Source of the DNA: JACKBJ01 sp964549495
Lineage (GTDB): Bacteria; Chloroflexota; Anaerolineae; Epilineales; Epilineaceae
NCBI GenBank assembly: GCA_964549495.1
Contig: CAZJWJ010000035.1
Location: 1-46,200 of the forward strand
Direction: 5' to 3'
Length of the DNA: 46,200 nt
Shown: positions 17,963 to 27,020 of the stretch, piece after piece
Layout: each line of letters opens with the position of its first letter
How positions within the stretch are numbered: the stretch's first letter is position 1
Position numbers and translations under genes: made by a program
The notes under the pieces: generated by a model
Told to the model about the DNA's origin: nothing
Databases searched by the model: none
The model's input: only the letters and a program-made list of their open reading frames with translations

Positions 17963-18535
17963 TCAGCCGGTCGCGCCCCCGTCCTCGCTCGCCTCGCGAT
18001 CCTCGTCGGATGCCACGTCATCGGGTTCCACGCCCGTCAACTCGCCTGAAGTCGCCGTCGCCTGACCCGATGCGGCCGGCGCCAGCCCGGCCCGCTCGAG
18101 CCGATCCTCCAACTCGCCCAGGCTGGCGGCCAGCATGTTGTGCCGGGCCACGCTCTCCTCTTCCAAGCGCCCCATCACCCCGTCGATGTGCTCCTGCAAG
18201 GCCTGCACGCGCGAGGCTTCGGCCTCGTCGGCCAGCTTGCGCGCCGACTCGACCTCCTTGGCGTAGCGGCGGATCTCGACCAGGCTGGAGGTTCGCATGC
18301 CGGCGGCGAAGACCGCGTAGATCAGGCTGAGCAGCAGCAGGAAGCCCAGCAGCACCTCGCCGGTGGTGAACTGGCCGATGTCGACCAGCGGGAAGCGCGC
18401 GCCGAGGACCTCGGCCGAGCCCTCGGCACCCTCCAGCCGTGGAAAGCCGAAGATCACCGCCCGGTTGAGCCATACGAAGACGGCCAGCAGGAGGTAGACC
18501 AGACCGAGGAGCAGGCTGCGGAGGTTGAGTGGCAT
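17963..18535 (-). CDS. Two-helix membrane protein with C-terminal coiled coil, function unknown
   Basis: 190 residues; ATG 18535 has AAGGAG 8 nt upstream. The frame is open further upstream only as non-coding sequence. Two transmembrane helices are visible: 'LLLGLVYLLLAVFVWLN' (~8-25) and 'GEVLLGFLLLLSLIYAVFAA' (~58-78). A ~70-residue charged heptad-like helix follows ('EIRRYAKEVESARKLADEAE', 'GRLEEESVARHNMLAASLGE'), then an acidic tail (DDVASDEDREASEDGG). The topology resembles the LapA/DUF1049 group, but the similarity is too weak to name it. The coiled coil would lie in the cytoplasm if both termini are inside. It is 126 nt downstream of the ABC exporter on the same strand, so co-transcription is possible but not shown. 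Confidence 0.7.
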   Translation of the reverse strand: MPLNLRSLLLGLVYLLLAVFVWLNRAVIFGFPRLEGAEGSAEVLGARFPLVDIGQFTTGEVLLGFLLLLSLIYAVFAAGMRTSSLVEIRRYAKEVESARKLADEAEASRVQALQEHIDGVMGRLEEESVARHNMLAASLGELEDRLERAGLAPAASGQATATSGELTGVEPDDVASDEDREASEDGGATG

Positions 18536-18605
18536 GACGGGGACTCCTTGTTCCGAGAACTCGAGGGCGGGACCGACGGGCCCCGCGGCCTTCGGCAAAC
18601 GATCA

Positions 18606-18622
18606 TCGCGCTCTACGCGCGA
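18606..18622 (-). terminator. Small hairpin downstream of the ABC exporter operon
   Basis: TCGCGC (18606-18611) and GCGCGA (18617-18622) form a 6-bp stem with a 5-nt loop, 39 nt past the exporter stop codon. On the minus strand it is followed by a short T-containing stretch (TGATCGTTTG). Weak candidate. Confidence 0.3.
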
Positions 18623-18660
18623 GGCTTGGCTTGGGTTTTGCAGCGGGTCGCGGCCGACCT

Positions 18661-20478
18661 TCAGACCTCGACTCTCGCACCGGCCGCTTCGGGCAGGTCG
18701 CCCAGCTGGCGCCGGTAGAGATCGGCATAGACGCCGCCGGCGGCCAGGAGCGCCGCGTGGCTGCCGCGCTCGATGATGCGGCCACCGTCCAGCACCAGCA
18801 CCTGGTCGGCCCCGCGCACCGTCGACAGCCGATGGGCGATGATCAGGCTGCTGCGGCCGGACAGCAGGTGCTCCAGACCGGCCTGGATGCGGCGCTCGGT
18901 GCGGGTGTCGATGTTGGCCGTCGCCTCGTCCAGGAGCAGGATGCGCGGATCGACCAGGGCCGCGCGAGCCAGGGCGATCAGCTGCCGCTGGCCGGCCGAC
19001 AGACCGCTGCCGCGCTCGCCCACCCGCGTCTCGTAGCCCTCGGCCAAGGCCGAGATGAAGTCATGCGCGCCCACGGCCCGCGCCGCGGTCTCGACCTGCT
19101 CGATGCTGGCCTCCGGCCGCCCGTAGCGGATGTTGTCGGCCAGGCTGCCCGAGAAGAGGAAGGGTTCCTGCGGTACCACCCCGATCTGCCGGCGCAGGCT
19201 GCGCTGCCGAACCGCGCGCAGATCGTAGCCATCGATGGTCACCCGCCCCGCGTCCACATCGTAGTAGCGCAGCAGCAGGTTGGCCAGGGTGGTCTTGCCG
19301 GCCCCGGTCGGCCCCACCAGGGCCAAGCTCTGACCCGCCTCGATCTGCAGGTCGATGTCCCGGAGCACCGGCTGGTCGGGCTCGTAGCCGAAGGTCACGC
19401 CCTCGAAGCGGATCCGACCCTCGATCGGCGGCAGCTCGATGGCATCCGGCGCGTCCTCGAGCTCGATGGGCTCGTCGAGCAGGTCGAAGACCCGCTCGGC
19501 GCCGGCCAGGGCCGCTTGGGCCTGGGTCCAGACGGCCGAGAGCTGTTGGATGGGCCGGAAGAAGTTGCCCACCCAGATGATGAAGGCCACCACCGCGCCC
19601 GGGTCGGATCCGCGGGCCACCACCAGCCAGCCGCCATAGCCGATGACGATGGCCAGGGCGCCGGCGCTGAGTAGCTCGGCGGCCGGCGTGAAGGCGCTGG
19701 TCACGGCCACCGCGCTGACGTTGGCGTCGCGGTTGGCCGCGTTGGCCCGGCTGAAGCGCTGGATGTTCTCCTCGGTCCGGGCGAAGGCCTGGGCCTCGCG
19801 GATGCCCGAGATGTCCTCCTGCAAGGTGCCCGAGACCTCGCCGATGGCCGCCCGGGCGCTGCGATAGCGCTCGCGCGAGAGGCGGGCGAAGAAGCGCGTG
19901 ACCCAGAGCATCACCGGCAGCACGATGAAGGTGGCCAGGGCCAGCTGCGCGTTGGTCCAGAGCATCATCGCGATGATCAGCACCAGGCCCAAGAGCGCGC
20001 CGACGCTCTGCATGGCGCCTTGGGTCAAGAAGCCGCCCAGGACCTCGGTGTCGCTGACCAGGCGGCTCATCAGGTCGCCGGCGTCCTGGCGGTCGAGGTA
20101 GCGCATCGGCAGGCGCTGAACCTGATCGAAGATCTTTCCGCGCAACTCGGCCAGGACCCGCTGACCCACCCGGCCGATCAACCAGACCTGGACCACGAAG
20201 CCGGTCAGGCCCAGGAGGTAGACGCCCAAGAGGAGCAGCATCGTGCGCTGCAGGGCGGCCGGGTCGGTGCCGGGCGCCAGCGACTCGTTGACCGCTTGGC
20301 GGATGACCGCCGGCCCCAGGGCCTGGCCGCTGGCGCCGATGACGACGAAGACCAGGGCCAAGGCCAGGCTGGGCAGGTGCGGTTGCAGGTAGCCCAAGAG
20401 CCGCCGGGCAGTGCCCGCTCGATCCGCGGCCGGCGCCTTGTCCGCCAGCTCGGCCATGCGCTCCATCCCACCGTGCAC
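18661..20478 (-). CDS. ABC exporter half-transporter with canonical ATPase site
   Basis: 605 residues. GTG 20478 is chosen because GAGGAG is 8 nt upstream; ATG 20466 is the alternative. An N-terminal six-helix exporter domain ('RLLGYLQPHLPSLALALVFV', 'MRYLDRQDAGDLMSRLVSDT') is followed by an ATPase domain with Walker A GPTGAGKT (~388), signature LSAGQ, Walker B ILLLDEAT (~512, catalytic Glu present) and the His switch 'IIAHRLS'. It lies immediately after the partner gene (stop at 20481), the spacing expected for a heterodimeric BmrCD/TM287-288-type exporter. The partner carries the degenerate site. Likely export of lipids, drugs or peptides across the inner membrane; the substrate is unknown. 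Confidence 0.92.
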   Translation of the reverse strand: MHGGMERMAELADKAPAADRAGTARRLLGYLQPHLPSLALALVFVVIGASGQALGPAVIRQAVNESLAPGTDPAALQRTMLLLLGVYLLGLTGFVVQVWLIGRVGQRVLAELRGKIFDQVQRLPMRYLDRQDAGDLMSRLVSDTEVLGGFLTQGAMQSVGALLGLVLIIAMMLWTNAQLALATFIVLPVMLWVTRFFARLSRERYRSARAAIGEVSGTLQEDISGIREAQAFARTEENIQRFSRANAANRDANVSAVAVTSAFTPAAELLSAGALAIVIGYGGWLVVARGSDPGAVVAFIIWVGNFFRPIQQLSAVWTQAQAALAGAERVFDLLDEPIELEDAPDAIELPPIEGRIRFEGVTFGYEPDQPVLRDIDLQIEAGQSLALVGPTGAGKTTLANLLLRYYDVDAGRVTIDGYDLRAVRQRSLRRQIGVVPQEPFLFSGSLADNIRYGRPEASIEQVETAARAVGAHDFISALAEGYETRVGERGSGLSAGQRQLIALARAALVDPRILLLDEATANIDTRTERRIQAGLEHLLSGRSSLIIAHRLSTVRGADQVLVLDGGRIIERGSHAALLAAGGVYADLYRRQLGDLPEAAGARVEV

Positions 20479-20480
20479 GG

Positions 20481-22331
20481 CTAGCGCTCCTCGGAGGCGG
20501 GCAAGGCCTCGGGCTGCAGCCGGTCCCCTGGCGACGCCACGTCCTCGAGCAGCTGCGAGGCCACGATGTCGCAATAGATGGCGCTCTCGGCCAGCAGCTG
20601 CTCGTGCGTCCCCTCGGCCACCAGCCGTCCTTCGTCCACCACCAGAATGCGGTCGGCCTCGCGCACCGTCGAGAGGCGCTGGGCGATGACGAAGGCGGTG
20701 CGGCCGGCGAGGAGCTCGCGCAAGGCGGCCTGGATGCGCGACTCGGTCTCGGTGTCCACCGCCGAGGTCGAGTCGTCGAAGATCAGGATGCGCGGGTCGA
20801 CCAAGAGCGCCCGCGCGATGGCCACCCGCTGCTGCTGCCCGCCCGAGAGGCCGACGCCGCGCTCGCCGACGGGGCTGTCGTAGCCCTGCGGCATGGCGGC
20901 GATGAAGTCGTGGGCCTGGGCGGCGCGGGCGGCGCGCTCGACCTCCTCGTCGGTGGCCTCGGGCCGGCCGTAGGCGATGTTGTCGCGGATGCTGCCCGAG
21001 AAGAGGATCGGGTCCTGGTGCACGATGCCGATCTGGCGCCGCAGCGAGTCCAGGGTCAGGTCGCGCAGGTCCCAGCCGTCGACCGTCACCCGCCCGCCGG
21101 TCACGTCGTAGAAGCGCGGGATCAGGTTGATGATGGTGCTCTTGCCCGAGCCGGTGCTGCCCAAGATGGCCACCGTCTCGCCCGGCTCGACCCGGAAGTC
21201 CAGCCCGCGCAGGGCCTCGGTCTCGGCCCCGGCGTAGCGAAAGCGCACGCCCTCGAAGGCCACCCGCCCCTCGATGGGGCCCAGCTCGCGGGCATCCGGC
21301 CGCTCATGCACCTCCAGATCGGCGTCGATCAGCTCGAAGAGCCGTTCGGCCGAGGCGCCGGCCCGCGAGAGGTTGGCCGCGATACCGCCCAGGATGAAGA
21401 TGGGCATCAGCAAGAGCGCCAGGTAGCTGTTGAAGGCCACCAGGGCCCCGATGCTCATCTGCCCGTCGATGACCTTGTTGCCGCCGTACCAGAAGACGAT
21501 CAGGGTGCCCACATTGGCCATGAAGAAGATGAAGGGAAAGCTGGTGGCGAAGACCCGGATCAGGCCCAGCCACTCCTCGAGCAGGGCCGCGTTGGCCTGC
21601 CCGTAGCGCCGCGACTCGGCCGGCTCGCTGGCGAAGGCCCGCACCACCCGCGCGCCGGCCAGGTTCTCCTGCAGCACCGTGTTCAGCTCCGAGAGCCGCT
21701 CCTGGATGACCCCGAAGCGCGGCCGGATGCGCAGGATGAAGGCCAGGAGCACCAGGAAGATGGCCGGGATCACCGAGAGCGCGGCCAGGGCCAGCTGCCA
21801 GTCCATCCAGACCAGCACCGTCGCGCTGCCGATGAGCAAGGTCAGGGCGGACGCCAGCTGCAGGACGCCCAAGCCCACGAACTGCCGCACCTGCTCGACG
21901 TCGCTGGTGACGCGGGTGAGCAGCTGCCCCGTCTGGGCCTGATCGTGATAGCTGAAGGACAGCCGCTGCAGCTTGTCGTAGAGCAGGTTGCGCAGGTCGA
22001 AGGCCACGCCCTGGCTGGCCACCTCGGAGCCGTAGCCTTGAACGAAGGCGAAGATCCCGCGGCCGGCCGCCACCGCCACCATGGCCAAGGCGCTGAGGTA
22101 GATCACCCGCGCGTCTCGCGCCTGAATGCCCTCGTCGATCCCCCATTGCAGGATGCGCGGCCCGGCCAGGCTGGCCAGGCTGACGATCACGAGGCTGAGG
22201 AAGGCGACACCGGCCATGTGGCGGTAGGGCCACAGGTAGGCCATGGCGCGCCGGAGCGGGCGCAGGATTGAAACTCCATCATTCAGGTCGCGTCGATGCC
22301 CGATCGCGAGATCGAACTCCAGGCCGAACAC
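20481..22331 (-). CDS. ABC exporter half-transporter with degenerate catalytic residue
   Basis: 616 residues from GTG 22331, whose ribosome site is poor (AGGA only 2-3 nt away). ATG 22244 is possible but would clip the first helix. The transmembrane domain begins at 'RRAMAYLWPYRHMAGVAFLS'. The ATPase domain has Walker A GSTGSGKS (~392), signature LSGGQQQR and Walker B 'ILIFDDSTSAVD' (~514), where Asp replaces the usual catalytic Glu; His switch 'VIAQRLS' has Gln instead of His. These two changes mark the inactive-site half of heterodimeric exporters. It pairs with the downstream gene. Predicted leader is very short if transcription starts from TATACT at 22351-22356. Confidence 0.9.
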   Translation of the reverse strand: MFGLEFDLAIGHRRDLNDGVSILRPLRRAMAYLWPYRHMAGVAFLSLVIVSLASLAGPRILQWGIDEGIQARDARVIYLSALAMVAVAAGRGIFAFVQGYGSEVASQGVAFDLRNLLYDKLQRLSFSYHDQAQTGQLLTRVTSDVEQVRQFVGLGVLQLASALTLLIGSATVLVWMDWQLALAALSVIPAIFLVLLAFILRIRPRFGVIQERLSELNTVLQENLAGARVVRAFASEPAESRRYGQANAALLEEWLGLIRVFATSFPFIFFMANVGTLIVFWYGGNKVIDGQMSIGALVAFNSYLALLLMPIFILGGIAANLSRAGASAERLFELIDADLEVHERPDARELGPIEGRVAFEGVRFRYAGAETEALRGLDFRVEPGETVAILGSTGSGKSTIINLIPRFYDVTGGRVTVDGWDLRDLTLDSLRRQIGIVHQDPILFSGSIRDNIAYGRPEATDEEVERAARAAQAHDFIAAMPQGYDSPVGERGVGLSGGQQQRVAIARALLVDPRILIFDDSTSAVDTETESRIQAALRELLAGRTAFVIAQRLSTVREADRILVVDEGRLVAEGTHEQLLAESAIYCDIVASQLLEDVASPGDRLQPEALPASEER

Positions 22332-22350
22332 GTCCTAGGATCGATCGGCA

Positions 22351-22377
22351 AGTATACACCCCTCCGGCGTGTATAAT
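22351..22377. promoter_or_regulatory. Divergent -10 elements embedded in a palindrome
   Basis: On the minus strand TATACT (22351-22356) serves the exporter operon; on the plus strand TATAAT (22372-22377) serves the glycosyltransferase operon. A perfect inverted repeat TATACAC-N9-GTGTATA (22353-22375) spans both. No good -35 was found for either, so activator- or repressor-dependent control is plausible. Confidence 0.5.
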
Positions 22378-22498
22378 CCCCCCTCGTCCGATCCGCGGGC
22401 TGCTGGTGGGGCCTGGCGCCGGCCCGTCCCGAGCGCGCGGCACGACAGGAAGCCCGACCCAGACCCGAACCCCCAGGATCCACCGAATCGACGTCCCG

Positions 22499-24580
22499 AT
22501 GCCCCATCCCCTCCCCCGCCGGCCGGATCCCGAGCGCGCCGGTCGCATCCTCCTGCTGCTCCTCTTGCTGGCCTACGCCGCCATCGCGCTGGGTCATCTG
22601 GGCGGCCTGCGCTGGGACTCCGACGAGGGCATCAACCTGGCCAAGGCCTGGCTGGTGGCCGACGGCTTCGGGCTCTACCGAGAGGTCTGGGCCGACCAGC
22701 CGCCGGGCTACACCCTGCTCCTCGGCAGGGCCTTCGCCGCCTTCGGCCCATCCTTGGCCATCGCCCGCGGCCTGAGCGTGCTGCTCTGTCTGGCCGGCCC
22801 GCTGGGCGTGGCCCTTGGCGCGCGCGAGCTGCTCCTGGCCCGCGGCGCCGGACGCGGCGCGGCCTGGATCGGCGCGCTGGCCGGCGCCCTGGCCTTGATG
22901 CTGGCACCCAACTTCTGGTGGGCCTCGCGCGCGGCCATGATCGGCCTGCCGGCCTTCTCCAGCGCGGCCCTGGCCATGGGCCTGGCCCTGGGCTACGCCC
23001 GCCGGGGTGGCAGCCTGCTCCTGGCCGCCGCCGCCCTGGCCCTGGGCTTCAGCCTCTGGCTCAAGCTGCAGATGATCTACCTAGGCCTGCCCCTGGGCCT
23101 GCTGGTCCTGTGGCGACGGCGCGGCGCGCTGGGCATCGGCCGATCGCGCGGAGCGGGCGGCCACGGCGACCTCGCCACCGCCGCCCGCGACCTGGGCATC
23201 CTGGCGACCGGCAGCCTCGGGCCGCTGCTGCTGTCGGCCCTGGTCTACGGCCCTTCGCGCTTCGTCTCGCAGGTGCTCGGCACCTACCTGGACACGCGTT
23301 CGGAGTACCCGGTCGACTGGTCGGACAACCTGGCCACGCTGGCCACCTGGCTGCGGGCCGACAACGCCGGCCTGGCCCTCCTGGCCCTGGCCGGCGCCTG
23401 GATCTTGATCCGTCGGCCGGATGCCGGCGGCTCGCTGGCCCTGGCCTGGACCGCCCTGACCGTCCTGACCGCGATGCAGCACGCGCCGCTGTGGATCAAG
23501 GACCATCTCGAGCCCCTGCTGCTGGCTCTGTGCACCCTAGCCGGCCTGGCCGCCGGCTGGCTCGCGAAGGCCCTCGCGAGCCCCCGATGGCGAGATCGGC
23601 GGGTCGGCGCGGATGCAACGGACCGGGAGACGCTCGGGCCGGCCCTGCTCGGCCTGGCCGCCTGGCTGATCTGGCTGCCGCATGTCTTGACCGTCGACGC
23701 GACCCTGGGCCGGGCACGCGGCTACGACAACGACGGCCGGATCGTCCGGCCCGACAGCCCGGAGTGGCTGGCCGAGCAAGATCGCGAGGACGAGCTGCGC
23801 GCGGCGGCCGACTACCTGCGGCTGCGCAGCGATCCCGGGGATTTCGTGGCCACCGACTATCAGCTGGTGGCCTTCCTGGCCGGTCGGCGCGTGGCCCCAG
23901 AGCTGGCCGCCTTTTCCAGCCGGGCGGTGGCCGTCGGCGCCTTCTCGTCGGCGCAGCTGATCGAGGCCACACGCCGGCGCGACCTGCCGGTGGTCCTGAT
24001 GTGGGATGCCGAGATCGCCGGCTTTTCCGATTATGTCGACTACCTAGAGGATCCCGAGCGTTCCGGCTTCCGCTCCGACATCGATCTGGGCCACGACCGC
24101 CGCGCCTGGGCTCGCGCCGATCGCATCGAGCGGGGGCGGGAGACGGGGCCGGTCTTCGGCTCGGTCGCGCGCTTGCTGGGCCATGCCCTGGCGCGCCGCG
24201 GGGACCGGCTGGAGCTGCGCCTATTCTGGCTGGCGCTCGAGCACAGCGACCGGCACCTGTCGGTCTTCGCCCACCTCTATGACGAGGCCGGCGAACGCCA
24301 CGGCCAGCACGACGGCACGCCGGCCGGGGGCGGCATGCCGACCACCGAGTGGCCGGTCCGCGGCCTGGTCATCGACCGCCACCCCATCGAGATCCAGCCC
24401 GGCGCCCCGGATGGCCTGCGCATCCACGTCGGCCTCTACGATCCGGAGAGCCTCGAGCGCCTGCCCCTGCGCGTCGATGGCCGGCCGGTACCCGGCGACG
24501 CCCTGGTGCTGCCCGAGCCGATCCGCGGACGAGCCAAGACCGCTGCAGGCGACACCGTGATCGCGAGGGAGGCTCCATGA
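22499..24580 (+). CDS. GT-C (PMT/ArnT-like, GT39-type) membrane glycosyltransferase
   Basis: 693 residues from ATG 22499. The frame is open back to 22268 but has no coding character there, and no strong ribosome site is seen. About ten membrane helices occupy residues 15-400. After the first helix, in the first outside loop, is 'WDSDEGINLAKAWLVADGFG' with the GT-C acidic pair (Asp 42/Glu 43), and then 'DQPPGYTLLLG', typical of ArnT/PMT-like enzymes. A soluble C-terminal domain (~430-693) follows, rich in 'DYLRLRSDPGDFVATDYQLV'-type sequence. GT-C enzymes use a polyprenyl-phosphate sugar as donor on the outer membrane face. The gene overlaps the next by ATGA and leads the operon. Donor and acceptor are unknown. 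Confidence 0.83.
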   Translation: MPHPLPRRPDPERAGRILLLLLLLAYAAIALGHLGGLRWDSDEGINLAKAWLVADGFGLYREVWADQPPGYTLLLGRAFAAFGPSLAIARGLSVLLCLAGPLGVALGARELLLARGAGRGAAWIGALAGALALMLAPNFWWASRAAMIGLPAFSSAALAMGLALGYARRGGSLLLAAAALALGFSLWLKLQMIYLGLPLGLLVLWRRRGALGIGRSRGAGGHGDLATAARDLGILATGSLGPLLLSALVYGPSRFVSQVLGTYLDTRSEYPVDWSDNLATLATWLRADNAGLALLALAGAWILIRRPDAGGSLALAWTALTVLTAMQHAPLWIKDHLEPLLLALCTLAGLAAGWLAKALASPRWRDRRVGADATDRETLGPALLGLAAWLIWLPHVLTVDATLGRARGYDNDGRIVRPDSPEWLAEQDREDELRAAADYLRLRSDPGDFVATDYQLVAFLAGRRVAPELAAFSSRAVAVGAFSSAQLIEATRRRDLPVVLMWDAEIAGFSDYVDYLEDPERSGFRSDIDLGHDRRAWARADRIERGRETGPVFGSVARLLGHALARRGDRLELRLFWLALEHSDRHLSVFAHLYDEAGERHGQHDGTPAGGGMPTTEWPVRGLVIDRHPIEIQPGAPDGLRIHVGLYDPESLERLPLRVDGRPVPGDALVLPEPIRGRAKTAAGDTVIAREAP

Positions 24581-26292
24581 ACGACGACACGATGCGTGTC
24601 GACCCTGGCCGCCAGGCGCCGATCCGGGAGCGCTGGCTGCTCCTGGCGCTCTTGGCCGGGCTCGTGGCCTGGTGGTGGGCCCTGCCGGATCCCTTCTACC
24701 TGCCCAACAACGACTACTACTCCTTCGAACGCACGGCGCGCAGCCTGGCCGCCTTTGAGCTGCCAGAGAGCTTCAAGCGCCTGCCCATCTTCCCGGCGCT
24801 CATGGCCCTCCTGGCGCCTTTGATGCCCGGCGAGCAACCCTGGCTGGCCGCCGCCCGCCTGCTCAACGCCGGCTTCTCGCTAGGCCTGCTCCTGCTGCTC
24901 TTCGACTTCTCGGCGCGTCTGATGCGCCGGGGCGCCATCCTGCCGGTGGTGCTCCTGGCCATCAACCCGGTCTTCCAGAGCATGGGCCTGCAGCCCCTGG
25001 TCGAGCCGAGCATGGGCTTCTTCGTCGTCCTGGCTTTCTGGCTCTGCGCGCGGCGTTCGGACTGGATGTACGCCGCGGCGGCGGCGGCCGCGCTCTCGCG
25101 CTACGAGGTGGGCGTCATCGTGCCGGTGCTGGTCCTGTCCGGCCTATGGCAGGGTCGCGACCGGCGACGCCAGCTGCTCTTGGGCGCCCTGGCCTGTCTG
25201 CCGGTCTTCCTCTGGGCTCTGTTGGACCTGGCCTACGGCGAGCCGGGCAGCAACAACTATCTAGAGCTGATGCAGGCCGGCGGCTTCCGGCCCGAATGGG
25301 CTTTCATCCACAGCAGCCTCAAGCAGCCCTTCGAGGGCTGGTACCGCGGCTGGGACGACCAGCTGCATTGGTTCCTCTTGGTCGTATGCCTCCCGCTGGC
25401 CGCCGGCCTGCGCGCCGCCTGGCGCAGCGCCAGGCCGCTGACCCTGGCCCTGATCCTCTTCTACCTGGGCCAGGTCGGCCTGGTGATGGCCTTCGGCATC
25501 GACAAGGCGCGCTACGTCTATCCCAGCCAGTGGATCGCCATCCTCTTCTTCGCCCTGGGTCTGCGCGAGATCGGCCTGGGCTGGATCCCGCGCGGGCTCG
25601 AGCGCCTGCCGCGAGCGGCCAGCCTGCTGGTCGCAGCCGGCGCGCTGATCTTGGCTGCGAGCATGATCCGGATCTGGGCCGGCAAGCTCGGCGGCACGCA
25701 GAGCGACGTCTCACCGCGCCTCGAATGGACCTGGATCGGCTTCTGCCTCCTCCTGGTCGCCATCTGGGCCTTGACCGAAGCCCGCCGGCGCAGTCTTCCC
25801 GCCCTGGCCGGCGCCAGCTTGCTGGTGGCCGTCTGTCTGCCGTCCCTGGCCGGCGGGGCCACCCTGGCCCGCTACGAGCTCAACGAGGTGCGCTACGACA
25901 ACTGGGAGCTCAAGCTGCTCTCCGACTGGATCGAGGCCGAGCTGCCCGAGGGCTCGCGCATCGTGGTGATGCACCCCAGCCACGTGCGTTTCCTGACCGG
26001 CCTGCCGGCCCAGCGCCTGGCCGCCTTCGGCGACTTCGAGGCGCCGGCCGATGACTTCGCGGCCTTCACCGAGGAGATGCGCCGGCGCGGCTTCGACCAC
26101 GCCGCCTACACCTTCCGCGCGCCGCCGGACGACGACTCCGGCCGCGCCTACCACGCCGAGAACAAGTTCGCCCTGGCCGAAGTGCTGGCCCCAGGCCAGC
26201 CCCTGCCGGGCTGGCGGAAGGTGGCCAGCCTGCCGGTGCCGGCCTGGCTGGAGCATTCCGACGTGCAGATCTACCGCCTGGAAGCCCCGTGA
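24577..26292 (+). CDS. Second GT-C-like membrane glycosyltransferase
   Basis: 571 residues; ATG 24577 overlaps the preceding TGA (ATGA) and has GAGGGAGG just upstream. Ten or so membrane segments lie in residues 15-430. Near the N-terminus 'LPNNDYYSFERTARSLAAFE' places an acidic residue (Asp 46) in the first outside loop, where GT-C enzymes carry their catalytic Asp. The C-terminal ~130 residues are soluble ('LKLLSDWIEAELPEGSRIVV', 'HVRFLTGLPAQRLAAFGDFE'). The architecture matches the upstream gene, but the two are not close copies. It probably uses the same lipid-linked donor. Its stop codon overlaps the HAD gene's GTG start (GTGA). Confidence 0.8.
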   Translation: MNDDTMRVDPGRQAPIRERWLLLALLAGLVAWWWALPDPFYLPNNDYYSFERTARSLAAFELPESFKRLPIFPALMALLAPLMPGEQPWLAAARLLNAGFSLGLLLLLFDFSARLMRRGAILPVVLLAINPVFQSMGLQPLVEPSMGFFVVLAFWLCARRSDWMYAAAAAAALSRYEVGVIVPVLVLSGLWQGRDRRRQLLLGALACLPVFLWALLDLAYGEPGSNNYLELMQAGGFRPEWAFIHSSLKQPFEGWYRGWDDQLHWFLLVVCLPLAAGLRAAWRSARPLTLALILFYLGQVGLVMAFGIDKARYVYPSQWIAILFFALGLREIGLGWIPRGLERLPRAASLLVAAGALILAASMIRIWAGKLGGTQSDVSPRLEWTWIGFCLLLVAIWALTEARRRSLPALAGASLLVAVCLPSLAGGATLARYELNEVRYDNWELKLLSDWIEAELPEGSRIVVMHPSHVRFLTGLPAQRLAAFGDFEAPADDFAAFTEEMRRRGFDHAAYTFRAPPDDDSGRAYHAENKFALAEVLAPGQPLPGWRKVASLPVPAWLEHSDVQIYRLEAP

Positions 26293-27020
26293 GCCGGCCG
26301 GTCCCGACACCCCCGCGCGCGATGCTCTTCGACCTGGACGGCACGCTCTATCACCAGGCGCCCTTGCGGCGGCGCATGCTGATCGAGCTGGCCCTGGCCC
26401 CCCTGCGCGAGCGCTCGCCGGCGAGCGCGCTGCGCGTCTGGCGGGTGATCCGCCGCTTTCGCAAGACCCGCGAAGATCTGCGAGTCCAGGGGGATCGGGT
26501 CGAGGACTTGGTCGATTTGCAGTATCGGCGGCCGGCCGAGCAGTTGGGCTTTGACCCCGCGGAGGTCGAGACCATCGTCGAGCGCTGGATGCACCGGCGA
26601 CCGCTGCCCCATCTGGCCGGCTGCGTCCGCGCCGAGCTGCCCGCCTTGCTGGACGGCTTAGAAGCGCGCGGGCTGCACATCGGTCTCTTCTCGGACTATC
26701 CGGCCCGGGCCAAGCTGGAGGCGATGGGGCTGGCCGGACGCTTCGATCCGGTCCTGGCGGCCACCGACCCGGAGATCCACGCCTTCAAGCCCCATCCGGC
26801 CGGCTTGCTGCGCGCCGCCGAGATCTGGGATCTTCCCCCAGACACCATCCTCTACGTGGGCGACCGGCCGGAGGTCGACGCCGCCGCGGCGGTCGCGGCC
26901 GGCATGCTCTGCGCCATCATCGGTGGCAAACACGCTGCGGCAGAGTCCTTTGCGGGGGATGGCCCGCCATCCGACTACCTGCACATCGAGCGCTTGACGG
27001 AGCTCCTGGATGTCCTCTGA
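26289..27020 (+). CDS. HAD family phosphatase
   Basis: 243 residues from GTG 26289, overlapping the upstream TGA by GTGA. All four HAD motifs are present: I 'MLFDLDGTLY' (Asp 15, Asp 17), II 'IGLFSDYP' (Ser), III 'AFKPHPAG' (Lys) and IV 'YVGDRPEVDAAAA' (Asp pair). A helical cap lies between motifs I and II, as in class C1 phosphatases. Its 3' end overlaps the UbiA gene by 11 nt. HAD domains are often adjacent to, or fused with, DPPR-synthase-type UbiA proteins. The likely job here is therefore removing the 5-phosphate from a polyprenyl-phosphoryl-ribose-5-phosphate or making its precursor; this is inference from context. Confidence 0.85.
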   Translation: MSRPVPTPPRAMLFDLDGTLYHQAPLRRRMLIELALAPLRERSPASALRVWRVIRRFRKTREDLRVQGDRVEDLVDLQYRRPAEQLGFDPAEVETIVERWMHRRPLPHLAGCVRAELPALLDGLEARGLHIGLFSDYPARAKLEAMGLAGRFDPVLAATDPEIHAFKPHPAGLLRAAEIWDLPPDTILYVGDRPEVDAAAAVAAGMLCAIIGGKHAAAESFAGDGPPSDYLHIERLTELLDVL

